A stretch of DNA of 64,000 bases from Chloroflexota bacterium (GTDB lineage Bacteria > Chloroflexota > Dehalococcoidia > Lucifugimonadales > Lucifugimonadaceae), in the NCBI GenBank assembly GCA_009838175.1, contig VXSB01000035.1, positions 1-64,000 on the forward strand. Direction: 5' to 3'. This document shows, one piece after another, positions 52,072 through 62,105 of this stretch. The notes below the pieces were generated by a model. It saw only the letters and a program-made list of their open reading frames with translations. It was not told where the DNA came from and searched no databases. Position 1 is the first letter of the stretch. Each line of letters opens with the position of its first letter. The position numbers were made by a program, and so were the translations under genes.

Positions 52072-53124
52072 TCAGCACCCGTTTACGCGATCGGGTAGGG
52101 CGGTGCTGAGGGCTTTAGTGTAGTTGGCTCCGAAACCGCAGCAGGTGCCTATGACTTGGGCTCCTGTTTCGATCCACTTGGTGGCTTCTTGGGTCAACTC
52201 ATCCGCGGTCTCTTCATTGGCTACGCTGCTGTCTTGCCAGGTCTCGAGGTAATCGGTTCTGCCGGCGTCGGGGTAGAGGACGACGGTGCCAGACCACTGG
52301 TCGAGAACGACTTGGAGGGCGGCGGCGGTCTCGGATATTCGGCTGTGGAAGACGCTGATGGCGTCGGGGTTGAGCGATGCGACCTCTTTGACGCCTTCGG
52401 CGAGGGTCATGTCGTAGTTGACGGACCGCCAGCTGGATGTCCATAGGGGCATTCCCATACCGCTACTGTAGGCATTGCGCTCGTCGCCGAAATTCATTCT
52501 GACCGTCTCTCCGTCATCCGCTACGGATGCGGTGAAACCGACCCAGACCGGTAGGCCAGTCGCCTTTGCGGCTTCGGCGGCGATCATTCGGGAATCGTTA
52601 TCGGCCCACATGTTCTCCATGATGAAGAGGTCGATGCCAGACTCGGCGAGGATGTCGGCCTGCTCATCGGAGTAGGCACGAAGCTCCTCAGCAGGGAGAC
52701 TAGCGCCGTATCCGAAGCCGGTACCGCCCAGAAGTGTGCCGGTCCTCTGATCTCGGACGGGAATCCGGCACGAGATGGAACCAGCGATGTAGACGGGTTT
52801 TTCGACCTCTACCCGGTCTCGTGCTTCCCGTGCGGCGTCGACGGCGCGGACGTTAATCTCCCTCACCAGGTCCGGGTAGCCCGATGCCTCGAGCGCGGGG
52901 CGAATGGTGTTGAAGGTGTTGGTTGTGATGACGTCGGCACCTGCCCGTATGTAACGCTCATGCATCTGCCGCACGGTGGAAGGGTGCGTGTAGTTGCCGG
53001 GTCCGCACCACGCGGCGGGGTGCATGGGCACGCCCATGGACTGGAGCTCGGTACCGATGGCACCGTCCAAGATGATCACCTCACCGTTGTCGATGCGGTG
53101 CTTCAGTTGTTCGTAGTTGGCCAT
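52072..53124 (-). CDS. Homocysteine S-methyltransferase-family protein
   Basis: A 350-residue TIM barrel opening with LDGAIGTELQSMG. The terminal zinc pair is present in GTCCGFG. The usual upstream cysteine (in a GxNC motif) is not seen; the equivalent strand reads SVFHSRI. It ends 29 bases before the FAD oxidase genes, so an acceptor for methyl groups released from an N-methylated amine is a reasonable guess. Confidence 0.82.
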   Translation of the reverse strand: MANYEQLKHRIDNGEVIILDGAIGTELQSMGVPMHPAAWCGPGNYTHPSTVRQMHERYIRAGADVITTNTFNTIRPALEASGYPDLVREINVRAVDAAREARDRVEVEKPVYIAGSISCRIPVRDQRTGTLLGGTGFGYGASLPAEELRAYSDEQADILAESGIDLFIMENMWADNDSRMIAAEAAKATGLPVWVGFTASVADDGETVRMNFGDERNAYSSGMGMPLWTSSWRSVNYDMTLAEGVKEVASLNPDAISVFHSRISETAAALQVVLDQWSGTVVLYPDAGRTDYLETWQDSSVANEETADELTQEATKWIETGAQVIGTCCGFGANYTKALSTALPDRVNGC

Positions 53125-53321
53125 TACTCGAACCTCCCCCTCGTTGTCTGATGGGGCTCAGTGCTGTATGCGTTGGATGCCACATATTATGCGGCGCGAA
53201 TCGGTAGAACGCGCGGCACTTGAAGGATGATTTCGTAAGTTATTTGGCTGATGATGTCGGCGATCGATCAGCTAGGGATGGTTGCGTTCGAGAATGAACT
53301 GATGATTTCGGTTGAGGGAAT

Positions 53322-53936
53322 TTAAGACTCAGCTAAACCGAGCATTGCTAGAACCTTTTCGGCGATTTCCATCGCGTCGGATCGCTGGACATCGAGGAGG
53401 GTGAAGCCGTGGCAGTTAACGGCTTCGACCATCAGTGCGTTGTATGCGATCGTGCGTTTGAGGAACTTGTCGATCATCGTTTGTTCGCGAATGGATTTCG
53501 AGCTGTATAGGCTGTTGGCGTGGATTCGTTGGCGGAAAAGTTCGTCGCTGGCAGTGAGCCATACTGCGCCGATCTTGTCGAAGTCTAGGCTCGTCGTAAA
53601 TTCGGGCCATAATGCAGACCCCTCTAGGACTACTCCGTTCGGGGATGAATTGTCGGAGTGCGACGCGATGATGGACTCTACCTTTGGCCAGACGTTGACC
53701 CAGTAGTGACGGAGGACGTCCTCGATCAACTCATCGACTGAGAGGCAGAGGTAGTGCTCCGCTACGTCGTCTGGCACCTTGTCTGGTGCTGACCTCCAGG
53801 GTCGGCCGGGATGACGCGCAAGGCTGTCGGTGGATACGTGTGTCCAGCCCAAGGCAATTGCTAACGATGCGGCGATGGTCGATTTACCGACGTGGGATGA
53901 TCCGCCGATGAGGATTACTTTTGGGACAGTATCCAT
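53322..53936 (-). CDS. P-loop kinase-like protein (2-phosphoglycerate kinase-like)
   Basis: A 204-residue protein with Walker A GGSSHVGKST at 11-20, followed by DSLARHPGRPWR. A single-domain kinase of unknown substrate. Its first 22 bases overlap the end of the esterase gene. The 197-base gap 53125-53321 on its downstream side shows nothing. Confidence 0.75.
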   Translation of the reverse strand: MDTVPKVILIGGSSHVGKSTIAASLAIALGWTHVSTDSLARHPGRPWRSAPDKVPDDVAEHYLCLSVDELIEDVLRHYWVNVWPKVESIIASHSDNSSPNGVVLEGSALWPEFTTSLDFDKIGAVWLTASDELFRQRIHANSLYSSKSIREQTMIDKFLKRTIAYNALMVEAVNCHGFTLLDVQRSDAMEIAEKVLAMLGLAES

Positions 53937-55108
53937 GTCAGCAGTTCGTCTAGGAAAGTATCGCCATAGCCCGGTGAATGGTTACTGCCTTTGCCTGTCC
54001 AAAGCTCGATGCTGATTCCGTCGGGACAGCCCGAATCCACGCGGAATGTTTGGGTTTCTGAGCCTTGAGTGTATCGGTCGAGGTCGAGGATGGCGTAGGG
54101 TTCGGGGTTTTCGGGCCAGCTGCAGCCGGCGCGTTGGCTCCAGCGCGTCACCATGTCTGTAGCGCTGGCGTAGAATGCTCGTTTGCCGTCGCCTTTTTCG
54201 CTATCTTGGGCATCTGGCTCGGCCGCGTCGCCGTCGAAGCGGATCACTTCGTCTGCGGTGCCGTGGATTTGTAGCACGGAGACTGGCGATGCGCCGTCGC
54301 AGCTGGAGTCTTCAACGTAGCTGGTGCCTGCGAGACTGGCGACGGCGCGGAGACCAGGGAGTCGTTTGCATGCCATGTGGTGCGCCATGAAGCCGCCGTT
54401 GGAGTAGCCGAAGAAGTAGATGTGGCCGAAATCTTTGAGCAACATTGCTTGCGTCACAAGATCGGTGAGATAGGCGACATCGTCCTCGCCGGACTTGCCA
54501 CCGTCGCAGCAGTGATCGGTGGGGTTCCAAAAGGGATTTCCTTGGGCGTCTAGCGAACCAGTGGGCAGTAGGAGGGCGAAGCCGTGGGTATTGATGCGTT
54601 CCTGAAGGGGGAAGTAAGCGGAATGGTCGGCGGAGTTTCCGCCGTAGCCGTGAAGTGAGACGATGAGTGGGGTTTCGCCATCGATGAATTCCTGAGGGGT
54701 AACGAGGACGGTGCGGTCTCGGCGTCCGGGGTGTTCGATGTAGTGAACCACGCCTCCGGCATCTTCGGCAAGGATGGCGGTTCTTTCGACGGTAGTGCCT
54801 TCGGGGAGCGTCAACTTATCGCCTTTGCCCTCAGACCACTCGTCACTCTTTGACCATTGCTCCTTATCGGGGAAGTCGGACTCAGATTTGGATTCGGCAT
54901 CCTCGAGTTTCTGTTGAAGAGTGGCGATTTCGCGATTGAGTTCGGCGTTTTCGCTTTGGACAGCTTGTAGCGACTCTTGTAGGGCTTGGACGGTTGCCTC
55001 CAGTTCGAGTAATCGTTCGTCGCTGGAGGGATCTTCGTCTGCGGCGGTACATGCCAGCAGGGCGGCGAACAGGATGCAGAGTGCCGATGTAGCTGCGATG
55101 TATCGCAT
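53915..55108 (-). CDS. Exported esterase/depolymerase lipoprotein (PHB depolymerase/LpqC-like)
   Basis: A 397-residue protein. I start at the ATG at 55108, which gives a lipoprotein signal with LLAC. Residues about 28-80 are a coiled coil (LLELEATVQALQESLQ), then an alpha/beta-hydrolase with the nucleophile elbow GYSNGG, Asp in GTADE and a terminal His region (NHSPGYG). An upstream in-frame start at 55225 is less likely. Probably an anchored esterase of unknown substrate. Confidence 0.78.
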   Translation of the reverse strand: MRYIAATSALCILFAALLACTAADEDPSSDERLLELEATVQALQESLQAVQSENAELNREIATLQQKLEDAESKSESDFPDKEQWSKSDEWSEGKGDKLTLPEGTTVERTAILAEDAGGVVHYIEHPGRRDRTVLVTPQEFIDGETPLIVSLHGYGGNSADHSAYFPLQERINTHGFALLLPTGSLDAQGNPFWNPTDHCCDGGKSGEDDVAYLTDLVTQAMLLKDFGHIYFFGYSNGGFMAHHMACKRLPGLRAVASLAGTSYVEDSSCDGASPVSVLQIHGTADEVIRFDGDAAEPDAQDSEKGDGKRAFYASATDMVTRWSQRAGCSWPENPEPYAILDLDRYTQGSETQTFRVDSGCPDGISIELWTGKGSNHSPGYGDTFLDELLTWILSQK

Positions 55109-55221
55109 GCATTTTGCCGCTATGGATGCTTGGGAGAGCCTGTTGCCGACTAGGTGTGACTCGAGGGTTGGCATTTGTCCAAGGGTAGATGTTGGCTTGG
55201 AGCACGCAATGAAAAAGATCG

Positions 55222-55869
55222 TCATAAAGGACGGAACTGGGCTTGGAACTGATCGCAGATTCGAGCGACCTCGTCACTGACTTTCTCTGAAGTTACAAAG
55301 CACGAGAGTCGCCAAACTCTTTGGGTTTCAGGATGGGAAATGACTGCCGCGATCATTCCTTGAGGCAAATTTTGGATATAACGGTCGTAACTTTGAACTT
55401 GACCGCGCCAACTTGCTGACTGTATTCCAACTCGTTCTGTAACTACTACCGCGTCAAACTCCGCGAGCCTGATGCCGTCCTCGGTCCAAGACATCAACAC
55501 TTCCTTAGGATCCGCTTGGGCGGACACTCCGTCTGCCCAGACTATTATGAGTACCGCCTCCCGCTCCCCAGCGGTTTCTAATTCGCGTCTCATGGAGAAA
55601 TCTGGGAGGTCTGGCGGAGGGCCCCTATCGTTTGGCGTCGCATCGTCCCGCAGTGTCGCGGGTGTAGGTATGACGCTGAATCCGGATGGGATCTGCCACT
55701 CCGAATCACCGGCTATGGTGACAGTCGTGCCTGAAGTGGAAACGGTGTTAGTTGAATTTACGCAGGCGATGAGAAGGATACAGAGTGCCGATATAGTGAG
55801 AAATCGTAGCCTGTCGGTACCGATGGCTCCAAGGATGAGGATAGGGCTGATGCCGCGAAGAGTAGCCAT
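55222..55869 (-). CDS. Putative lipoprotein of unknown function
   Basis: A 215-residue protein with a hydrophobic helix and lipobox LLIAC near residue 36, similar to the signal of the next gene (both read SALCIL). Ser/Thr-rich linker, then a beta-rich domain with no recognised family (VLMSWTEDGIRLAEFDAVVV). The start may lie downstream of 55869. Confidence 0.6.
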   Translation of the reverse strand: MATLRGISPILILGAIGTDRLRFLTISALCILLIACVNSTNTVSTSGTTVTIAGDSEWQIPSGFSVIPTPATLRDDATPNDRGPPPDLPDFSMRRELETAGEREAVLIIVWADGVSAQADPKEVLMSWTEDGIRLAEFDAVVVTERVGIQSASWRGQVQSYDRYIQNLPQGMIAAVISHPETQRVWRLSCFVTSEKVSDEVARICDQFQAQFRPL

Positions 55870-55920
55870 TTTTCCAAGAGTAGAACAGAGCTGCCTTGGA
55901 CCGCTCTGGTTGGACGTTCT

Positions 55921-57651
55921 CTAATAGCCGCGGGCTTCGTCAGGGCCGAAGGGGTGCACGCCGGCGTGTAGGAGGCCAGTATCGGGGTCGATCATGACGC
56001 CGCGCGGTCGGGAGAACCCTCCACCGGTAGAGGGTTCAGGAACGACAGAGACGTTGTGGCCCATGCGGGCAAGTGTTTCGACTGTCTGCGAGTCGATTCG
56101 GTGGTCGATGAAGGTTTCGCGTTCGGCTGCGTCGACGCTCGGTGCCGTGATTGCTTCCTGCATGGTCATTCCAAAGTCGATGACGTTGGAGATGACGTGT
56201 GCGATGCGGCAGATGATTCTGCGTCCGCCGGGGGCTCCGACGGTTAGGAAGGATTTGCTGTTCTTCAGTGCGACGACTGGTGACATGTTGTTGAGGCCGC
56301 GTTTGAAACCAGCGATCGAGTTCGCCGCGCCGGGTTTGGGGTTGAAGACGACCATGCCGTTGCTGAGAAGTACGCCGGTGCCGGGCACGATGACGCTGGA
56401 TCCGAATCCTCCGACTGCGGTCTGGGTGCAGGCGACCATGTTCCTGTCGCGGTCGATGACGCTGAAGTGGGTTGTGCAGTCGCCTTCGCTAGGTGGCGAT
56501 GCTGACAACGCTTGATCGGGCCGCGGTTGCGGGTCGTAGTTCCAAGGATCGTGGAGAGGATTGTCGATGTAGGCGACCCACGGTTGCAGCTCGCGTTCGT
56601 GCTCTAGATTGGCGGTGTCGGTATCTATGGAGTTGGAGATATGCCGGGCGTAGTCTTTGGACAGGAGCCCTTCGAACGGTACTGGGACGAACTCTGGATC
56701 GCCGACGAAGCTGTAGCGGTCGGCGAAGGCGTGTCGAGCCGCTTCGATGAAGAGGTGAAGGTGCTCAGGCGAACCGTGTTCGCGCAGATCGAAGTTCTCC
56801 AAGATGTTGAGGGTCTGGAGCGTCGTGATCGTGCCGGCTGTGACGGGGCAGGTGAGCAGTTCGTAGCCCCTGTAATGGGTGTTAACTGGATGACGCACTT
56901 CTGCCTCGTATTCGGCGAGGTCGCGCGCAGTCAGTAGCCCGTCGTTTCGTCGCATCTCCTCGTCGATGGCAGCGGCGATCTCGCCTTTGTGCAGGGCGTT
57001 TTTGCCCTTTTTGCTGATCCGTTCGAGAGTGTCGGCTAGGTCGCGTTGAACGACTTTTGCCCCGGGCGGCGGGGGATATCCGTCGGGCATAAAGACGCGC
57101 GCGGTCTCTTTGTACCGAGCAAGGTTCGGCATGTTGCTGGCGATCTGCAAACGGATGGAGGGGTCTGCCTCGAAGCCTTGTCGGGCATAATGGACCGCTG
57201 GCTCCAGCAGCAACTCGAGCGGGAGGGAGCCGAACAGTTCGTGGGCGCGGCACATGCCAGCCGTGACCCCGGGCACGCCTGCGGAGCGGTGTCCGATGGC
57301 GTTGGCTTGTTCTTCGACTTCGTATATTCCGTTGCCTGTAACAGCTTGGCCGATGACGCGGAATGTGTCGGGCGTTGCTGCCTGTGGGGCGCGGTGACCG
57401 TAGTCGATGGCGACGGTTCGTCGTTCGGCTGCGATGTAGACGATCATCTGACCGTGACCAGCGATGGACGAGCTTGCGGGTTCGACCACGTTGAGGCAGA
57501 AGCCAGTGGCGATTGCGGCGTCTACTGCGTTGCCGCCGCTCTTGAGGATGTCGACGCCGACCTGAGCGGCGACGGGGTGAGCAGTAGCGACTGCGCCGTG
57601 CTCTACGACGACTTCGTCTTTGTCGGGTCGGTAGACGCTATGAGTGTTCAT
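55921..57651 (-). CDS. Gamma-glutamyltransferase family protein
   Basis: A 576-residue Ntn-hydrolase made as one chain that cleaves itself. The cleavage/nucleophile site is Thr in DCTTHFSVID near 390. Other blocks are present: AVDAAIATGFCLNVVEP near 40 and GAPGGRRI near 485. No signal peptide is seen, so it is probably cytoplasmic, as in GGT-like amidohydrolases rather than secreted Ggt. Confidence 0.87.
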   Translation of the reverse strand: MNTHSVYRPDKDEVVVEHGAVATAHPVAAQVGVDILKSGGNAVDAAIATGFCLNVVEPASSSIAGHGQMIVYIAAERRTVAIDYGHRAPQAATPDTFRVIGQAVTGNGIYEVEEQANAIGHRSAGVPGVTAGMCRAHELFGSLPLELLLEPAVHYARQGFEADPSIRLQIASNMPNLARYKETARVFMPDGYPPPPGAKVVQRDLADTLERISKKGKNALHKGEIAAAIDEEMRRNDGLLTARDLAEYEAEVRHPVNTHYRGYELLTCPVTAGTITTLQTLNILENFDLREHGSPEHLHLFIEAARHAFADRYSFVGDPEFVPVPFEGLLSKDYARHISNSIDTDTANLEHERELQPWVAYIDNPLHDPWNYDPQPRPDQALSASPPSEGDCTTHFSVIDRDRNMVACTQTAVGGFGSSVIVPGTGVLLSNGMVVFNPKPGAANSIAGFKRGLNNMSPVVALKNSKSFLTVGAPGGRRIICRIAHVISNVIDFGMTMQEAITAPSVDAAERETFIDHRIDSQTVETLARMGHNVSVVPEPSTGGGFSRPRGVMIDPDTGLLHAGVHPFGPDEARGY

Positions 57652-57971
57652 GGGTTCAAACCAACTACCAATGCGATCTCTTTGGTCGTCTATGCAGTTG
57701 AACTGAGGTCTGTATTAGGGTAGCGCGTCCGAATTATGATCCCTCTAGACAGGGAGTTGTGTCCGAGCTTGTATGGAGGGTTATCTGGTGTGCCGTGTAT
57801 ACTTTGGATAGCGGTGATCGTTTAACGAAAAGACCGCAAAACGGTCGGAGGGACTAGGATGCGATGTCGCACGTGGTAGCCGCATCCTTGGTTTTACCGC
57901 TTTTCCAAGGCGAACCTCCGGCCTGCTTGATTCTAGGGTGGTAATCGGGGTTAGTAAGGGGCTGTTGGCGT
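57652..57971 (-). ncRNA. Candidate structured RNA with terminator (320-base gap)
   Basis: Read on the minus strand: hairpin CCTTGG/CCAAGG (57886-57910), stem AGGATGCG/CGCATCCT (57856-57888), and a terminator GACCG-TTTTG-CGGTC followed by TTTTC (57827-57846). The first two stems share three bases, so they could exclude each other. It fits no family I recognise; an sRNA or the 3' UTR of the upstream gene are both possible. The rest of the gap shows no gene. Confidence 0.35.
57827..57846 (-). terminator. Rho-independent terminator
   Basis: GACCGTTTTGCGGTC followed by TTTTC on the minus strand, after the CrtI-like gene. Confidence 0.6.
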
Positions 57972-59519
57972 TCAACTGGATAGGTCTTCGAGGACGATGT
58001 GCGCCGCGTTGTGGCCGGGAGCACCGGTTACTTCACCGCCGGGGTGGCCACCTGCGCCGCAGAGGTAGAGGTTCTTGATGGGTGAACGGTAGTCGGACCA
58101 TCCGGGCAGAGGGCGGCGGGACATCATCTGCTGCGGGATCATGTCGAGGTGGCGAATGTTGCCGTCGGTGAGTCCGATGCGTTCCTCGATGTCTTCTGGA
58201 GTGAGCAGCGTCCAGTCGATGATGGCGTCTCTGAAGTTGGGTGCGAATTGTGTCACGTAGTCGATGAGCCACTCGCCGTATTGCTCTCGCATGTCCGACC
58301 ATGGTCCGTCGGGAAGGTGCGGCGGCAGGTAGTAGACCCACAGCGATAGGACATGGTGGCCTTCGGGCGCGACTGTCTTGTCGTACACCGACGGGGTCTG
58401 GAGCTGCATGATGGGGGTTTCCGTTATGCGTCCGTTCTGCGCGTCGTTCCAAGCGTTTTGACACTGGTCGATTGACGGGCTGAGAGTCATCATCGCCAAG
58501 TGCTCCGGGTTGAAGTCCGCGCCGAGATGTCGGGAGAAATCGGGAAGCTCTTTCATAGCGCACAGGAACTTGGCGGAAGCGGCCTGTGTCTTGAGCGCCT
58601 TCACCTCGTCGATGAAGTCGTCGTCGAGGTCGGACTCGTCGATGAGCTTGAGGTAGGTACGCTTCGGATCGGCGTTCGAGAGTACGATATCGGCTTCGAT
58701 CACCTCGCCGTCTTCGAGTTCGACACCAGTTGCCTTGCCATCCGTGGCGAGAATGCGCTTCACCGGTGTTTCCGTCCGAATAGACACGCCAGATGCCTCG
58801 GCGGATCGTGCGAGCGATTGAGTGATTCCGCCCATGCCGCCGCGGACGATCCCGTAGTTCTCGGTGTCTTCGCGGAAGGCACTGAAGCGGTATAGAGCGG
58901 TTATGTATGCGCTGCCGGGTGCGGATATGTCGCCCATGTCGAATGCGCCGATGGCGACCGCCGCCTTCACTTCGTCGGATACGAAGTAGCGTTCAACCAG
59001 CTCTCTGAGCGGGACGGTGAGGAGTGTCTCTAGGAGTTCTTCTTCGCCTTCATCGCGGAACCGCGCTGCGAGTTCGGCGAGGGAGGGGGGCGGGCCGAGG
59101 TAGTAGTCGCTGAGTATCCGTACGGCACGGTGCCAGAAGTTGGCCCATTCAAACCAGGCGACGGCGTCCTCAGGCGATTGTCCAGCAAGGTCCTCCACCG
59201 TCTTGGCGTCGTCGTGCCAGAAAGTGAGCGCCTTTCCGTTGGGGTAGGGATGGACGCGTCCCGGGTCAATAGGGTAGACGTGGAAGCCGTGCTTGCGCAT
59301 CTCAAGGTCGTCGATGACCTTCTTCTGAAGGATGTGGCAGACGTATGAGCAGGTCGAGATGTGGTAGCCGGGGAACCACTCCTCGGTGACGACGGCACCA
59401 CCGACGACGTGCCTGCGCTCCAGCACTTGGACGTTCAGCCCGGCACGTGCGAGGTATCCGGCGGCGACCAGTCCGTTGTGCCCGGCACCGACAATGACGA
59501 CCTTTGTGTTCTGGGCCAT
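57972..59519 (-). CDS. FAD-dependent oxidoreductase, CrtI/PYROXD2-like
   Basis: A 515-residue flavoprotein of the phytoene-desaturase superfamily. FAD motif GAGHNGLVAAGYLARAGLNV (11-30) and a C-terminal LYLCGAGGHPGGEVTGAPGHN block. With no carotenoid genes nearby it is probably a PYROXD2-like oxidoreductase of unknown substrate rather than a phytoene desaturase. Confidence 0.85.
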   Translation of the reverse strand: MAQNTKVVIVGAGHNGLVAAGYLARAGLNVQVLERRHVVGGAVVTEEWFPGYHISTCSYVCHILQKKVIDDLEMRKHGFHVYPIDPGRVHPYPNGKALTFWHDDAKTVEDLAGQSPEDAVAWFEWANFWHRAVRILSDYYLGPPPSLAELAARFRDEGEEELLETLLTVPLRELVERYFVSDEVKAAVAIGAFDMGDISAPGSAYITALYRFSAFREDTENYGIVRGGMGGITQSLARSAEASGVSIRTETPVKRILATDGKATGVELEDGEVIEADIVLSNADPKRTYLKLIDESDLDDDFIDEVKALKTQAASAKFLCAMKELPDFSRHLGADFNPEHLAMMTLSPSIDQCQNAWNDAQNGRITETPIMQLQTPSVYDKTVAPEGHHVLSLWVYYLPPHLPDGPWSDMREQYGEWLIDYVTQFAPNFRDAIIDWTLLTPEDIEERIGLTDGNIRHLDMIPQQMMSRRPLPGWSDYRSPIKNLYLCGAGGHPGGEVTGAPGHNAAHIVLEDLSS

Positions 59520-59673
59520 GGGATCTCCTGATGTGTGGTGTTTTGGCGAAGCGGGGCGATATGATTTTAGACGGCAATGTTAGCAGAGGGGGAGTAGCGC
59601 CATGTTGCCTTGAGTTGCGCCCGAACCTATCGTTTCGGTTAGTCTCTGTTCAAATGAAAGGACAGTTTCATCA

Positions 59674-61110
59674 GTGACCCGAGTTCTCATAGCTGCCTTC
59701 GACGGTCTCCAGCCTTCACAGGTTCGTGTTGACCTCACACCGAATCTCTTCAAATTTGCTGACGGTGGTGTCACGTTTGCTAGGAACCATCCGGTATTTC
59801 CGACCGTGACGCGGATAAACGTTGCCAGCCTTGTCACTGGTCGTCACCCCGGTTCGCATGGATTGGCCGGCAACACAGTCGTTATGCGGGATTACGACGC
59901 GAACAACGTGATAGAGGCGATGGAGCCGGTGCTCACCAAGGTGGCGGAGAAGACAGGCGATGTCCTGTTGGTGCCGACTCTGGCGGACACCCTGTACGAC
60001 AACGGAGAAGAATATGTAGCCGTGGGTGTCGGCACATCTGGCAACGCGTACGTTCAAAACCCACGTGCCGAAGCACTGGGTGGTGCCACTATCCATCCAG
60101 AGTTTTGCCTGCCTAGAGGCGTGCATGACCAGTTAATCGGGGGCTTCGGCCCGTGGCCAACTACCACTTCGCCGAATGTTCCACAGATGGAGCACGGAAC
60201 ACGCGTGCTGATCGAGTACGTGCTCGCTGAGCGCAGTCCGACGGTGGCGTTGATCTGGTTCTCCGAGCCTGACAGCAGCAACCACAAAGCGGGAGTGGGA
60301 TCCGTCCTCTCCAATCAAGCCCTCGCCTCCGCCGATCAGCAGTTCGGACGGATCATTGGATGGTTGGAAGGTAGTGGAACGTTGGAAGAAACCGACGTGA
60401 TAGTGGTCTCGGACCACGGGTACGCGACTATTGAGTCGGTTGTGGACATCGAGGCCGAGTTGCGTCAGGCCGGCTTTCCGAGCGGCGGTCAACCCGGCGG
60501 CGTGTTGGTCGCGTCTAACGGGGGAGCGCTGCTCTTCTACGCGCACGAAGCCGATCCCGTGACCGTTGAGCGGTTGGCAACGTGGCTTTCCAAACAGTCT
60601 TGGTGCGGTGCGATGCTGGCTGCGGAACGCGTTGGTGTCGTGCCTGGCACGCTGCCTGCAAGTGTAGGCAATATCGATGGTCGTAGAAGCCCCGATCTCA
60701 CGATGTCCTTTGCGTGGAGTTCCGCACCCAACGACGCCGGTTTCCCTGGTCAGACGGCATCCTCAGGAGGTCCGGTCGGCGTCGGCACGCACGGTGGGAT
60801 GAGCCGCCACGAGTTGCGGAATACGCTGATAGCGCGCGGCCCTAGTTTCCGTCGGTCGACCGTCGTTGACACACCAACGGGCAACATTGACGTCGCCCCA
60901 ACGATTCTTCACATTTTGGGTTTACCCGGCGGGGACGACATGGACGGCCGCGTCCTGCACGAAGCTCTGGACGGCGGCGATGATGTATCAGAAGCCGAGT
61001 GCCGTTCAGTGACGCATGCTGCCGAGCTCGGCGACTACCGGCAGGAGGTGACGGTGACTACCGTGAGGGGTTCGGCTTACCTCGACGAGGGGAACGCTGT
61101 ATTACGTTAG
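59674..61110 (+). CDS. Alkaline phosphatase-superfamily phosphodiesterase
   Basis: A 478-residue type I phosphodiesterase/nucleotide pyrophosphatase. Catalytic Thr region NHPVFPTVTRINVASLVTG near 35, metal-binding VSDHGYATIE near 248 and GTHGGMSRHE near 370. GTG start with AAAGGA ahead. No signal peptide. Divergent from the CrtI-like gene; the 154-base gap shows no clear promoter. Confidence 0.87.
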   Translation: MTRVLIAAFDGLQPSQVRVDLTPNLFKFADGGVTFARNHPVFPTVTRINVASLVTGRHPGSHGLAGNTVVMRDYDANNVIEAMEPVLTKVAEKTGDVLLVPTLADTLYDNGEEYVAVGVGTSGNAYVQNPRAEALGGATIHPEFCLPRGVHDQLIGGFGPWPTTTSPNVPQMEHGTRVLIEYVLAERSPTVALIWFSEPDSSNHKAGVGSVLSNQALASADQQFGRIIGWLEGSGTLEETDVIVVSDHGYATIESVVDIEAELRQAGFPSGGQPGGVLVASNGGALLFYAHEADPVTVERLATWLSKQSWCGAMLAAERVGVVPGTLPASVGNIDGRRSPDLTMSFAWSSAPNDAGFPGQTASSGGPVGVGTHGGMSRHELRNTLIARGPSFRRSTVVDTPTGNIDVAPTILHILGLPGGDDMDGRVLHEALDGGDDVSEAECRSVTHAAELGDYRQEVTVTTVRGSAYLDEGNAVLR

Positions 61111-61183
61111 GCAGGGGGCCGAGCGAAGGATTTGGTAGAGCGCCTTTGCTAGGCCTTGCTCTGTGTGACTTATCCACACGTCA

Positions 61184-61948
61184 CTATCGGGGCTCAACTT
61201 CGTCGAAGAATGTCTCGGCGGCGGATGACAGGAGGGTGGTTAGGTGAGTGTAGAGGTAGGTGACGCCTTGGTCTAGGTATCGTTGGATGGCTTGGGTGTT
61301 GCCGGCGGATCCGGATGTTTTGCCTGCATCTGCGATGGTGGCAAAGACGGTGTCCATGGCTTGGCGGACTTCGGGCGCGTCGGGGCGTCCGGGGTATCCG
61401 AGGGACTGTGAGAGGTCAGAAGGACCGACGAAGAAGACGTCGACGCCGGGGACTTGCACGATCTCGTCGACATTTCTGACGGCTTCGGCTTCTTCGAGTT
61501 GGACGCATACGAGAGTCTCGTTGTTGGTGTGTTCCGCATAATCGGACATGGACATGTCGTATCCGTATGACGCTGATCTGACACCGGCGGCTAGTCCGCG
61601 TTCGCCGATGGGATGGTATTTGACGGCTTGGACGGCTCTTCGGGCATCGTTGGCGGTGTTGACGTGGGGCACCTGTACGCCCATGACGCCGCGGTCCATG
61701 AGTTGTCCGATGGCCTCAAATCCGTTGACCGGCGGTCTGGCGATGGGTGTCACGCCCGCGGTTTCAGCGGCCATGACCATGAGTTCGACGCTCTCGATCG
61801 AGATTGATCCATGTTCGCAGTCAATGAGCACCCAATCGAAGCCGAGTCGTCCGACGATATCGACGATGTGTGGTGATGGGAACATGACCGACACGCCGAA
61901 TGCAGGTTCGCCGGCGAGGAGTTTTTGTTTCATAGGGTTGAGGCTCAT
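61184..61948 (-). CDS. HpcH/HpaI-family aldolase
   Basis: A 254-residue class II aldolase that cleaves 2-keto acids such as 4-hydroxy-2-oxo-heptanedioate. VLIDCEHG, ARPPVN, GVQVPHV and VFFVGPSDLSQSLG hold metal and pyruvate ligands. I start at the ATG at 61948 (MSLNPMKQ); the longer frame overlaps the divergent GMC gene and is not family sequence. Confidence 0.88.
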   Translation of the reverse strand: MSLNPMKQKLLAGEPAFGVSVMFPSPHIVDIVGRLGFDWVLIDCEHGSISIESVELMVMAAETAGVTPIARPPVNGFEAIGQLMDRGVMGVQVPHVNTANDARRAVQAVKYHPIGERGLAAGVRSASYGYDMSMSDYAEHTNNETLVCVQLEEAEAVRNVDEIVQVPGVDVFFVGPSDLSQSLGYPGRPDAPEVRQAMDTVFATIADAGKTSGSAGNTQAIQRYLDQGVTYLYTHLTTLLSSAAETFFDEVEPR

Positions 61949-62064
61949 GGTGAGTATCAGGCTAATAGATTGTTTGACCGTGGTGATTCGAAGAAGTATC
62001 GAAGAGGCACTCTCGCGATCTATGAGGTACCGACAAGTTGGATGTACAAACTGGCGGATCGGCG

Positions 62065-62070
62065 TATAAT
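62065..62070 (+). promoter_or_regulatory. -10 element for the GMC oxidoreductase gene
   Basis: A perfect TATAAT, 35 bases before the start, in the gap between divergent genes. A -35 hexamer is not obvious. Confidence 0.4.
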
Positions 62071-62105
62071 CCGCTGAACGGTACGCCATCCAAGGGGGTG
62101 CTGAG

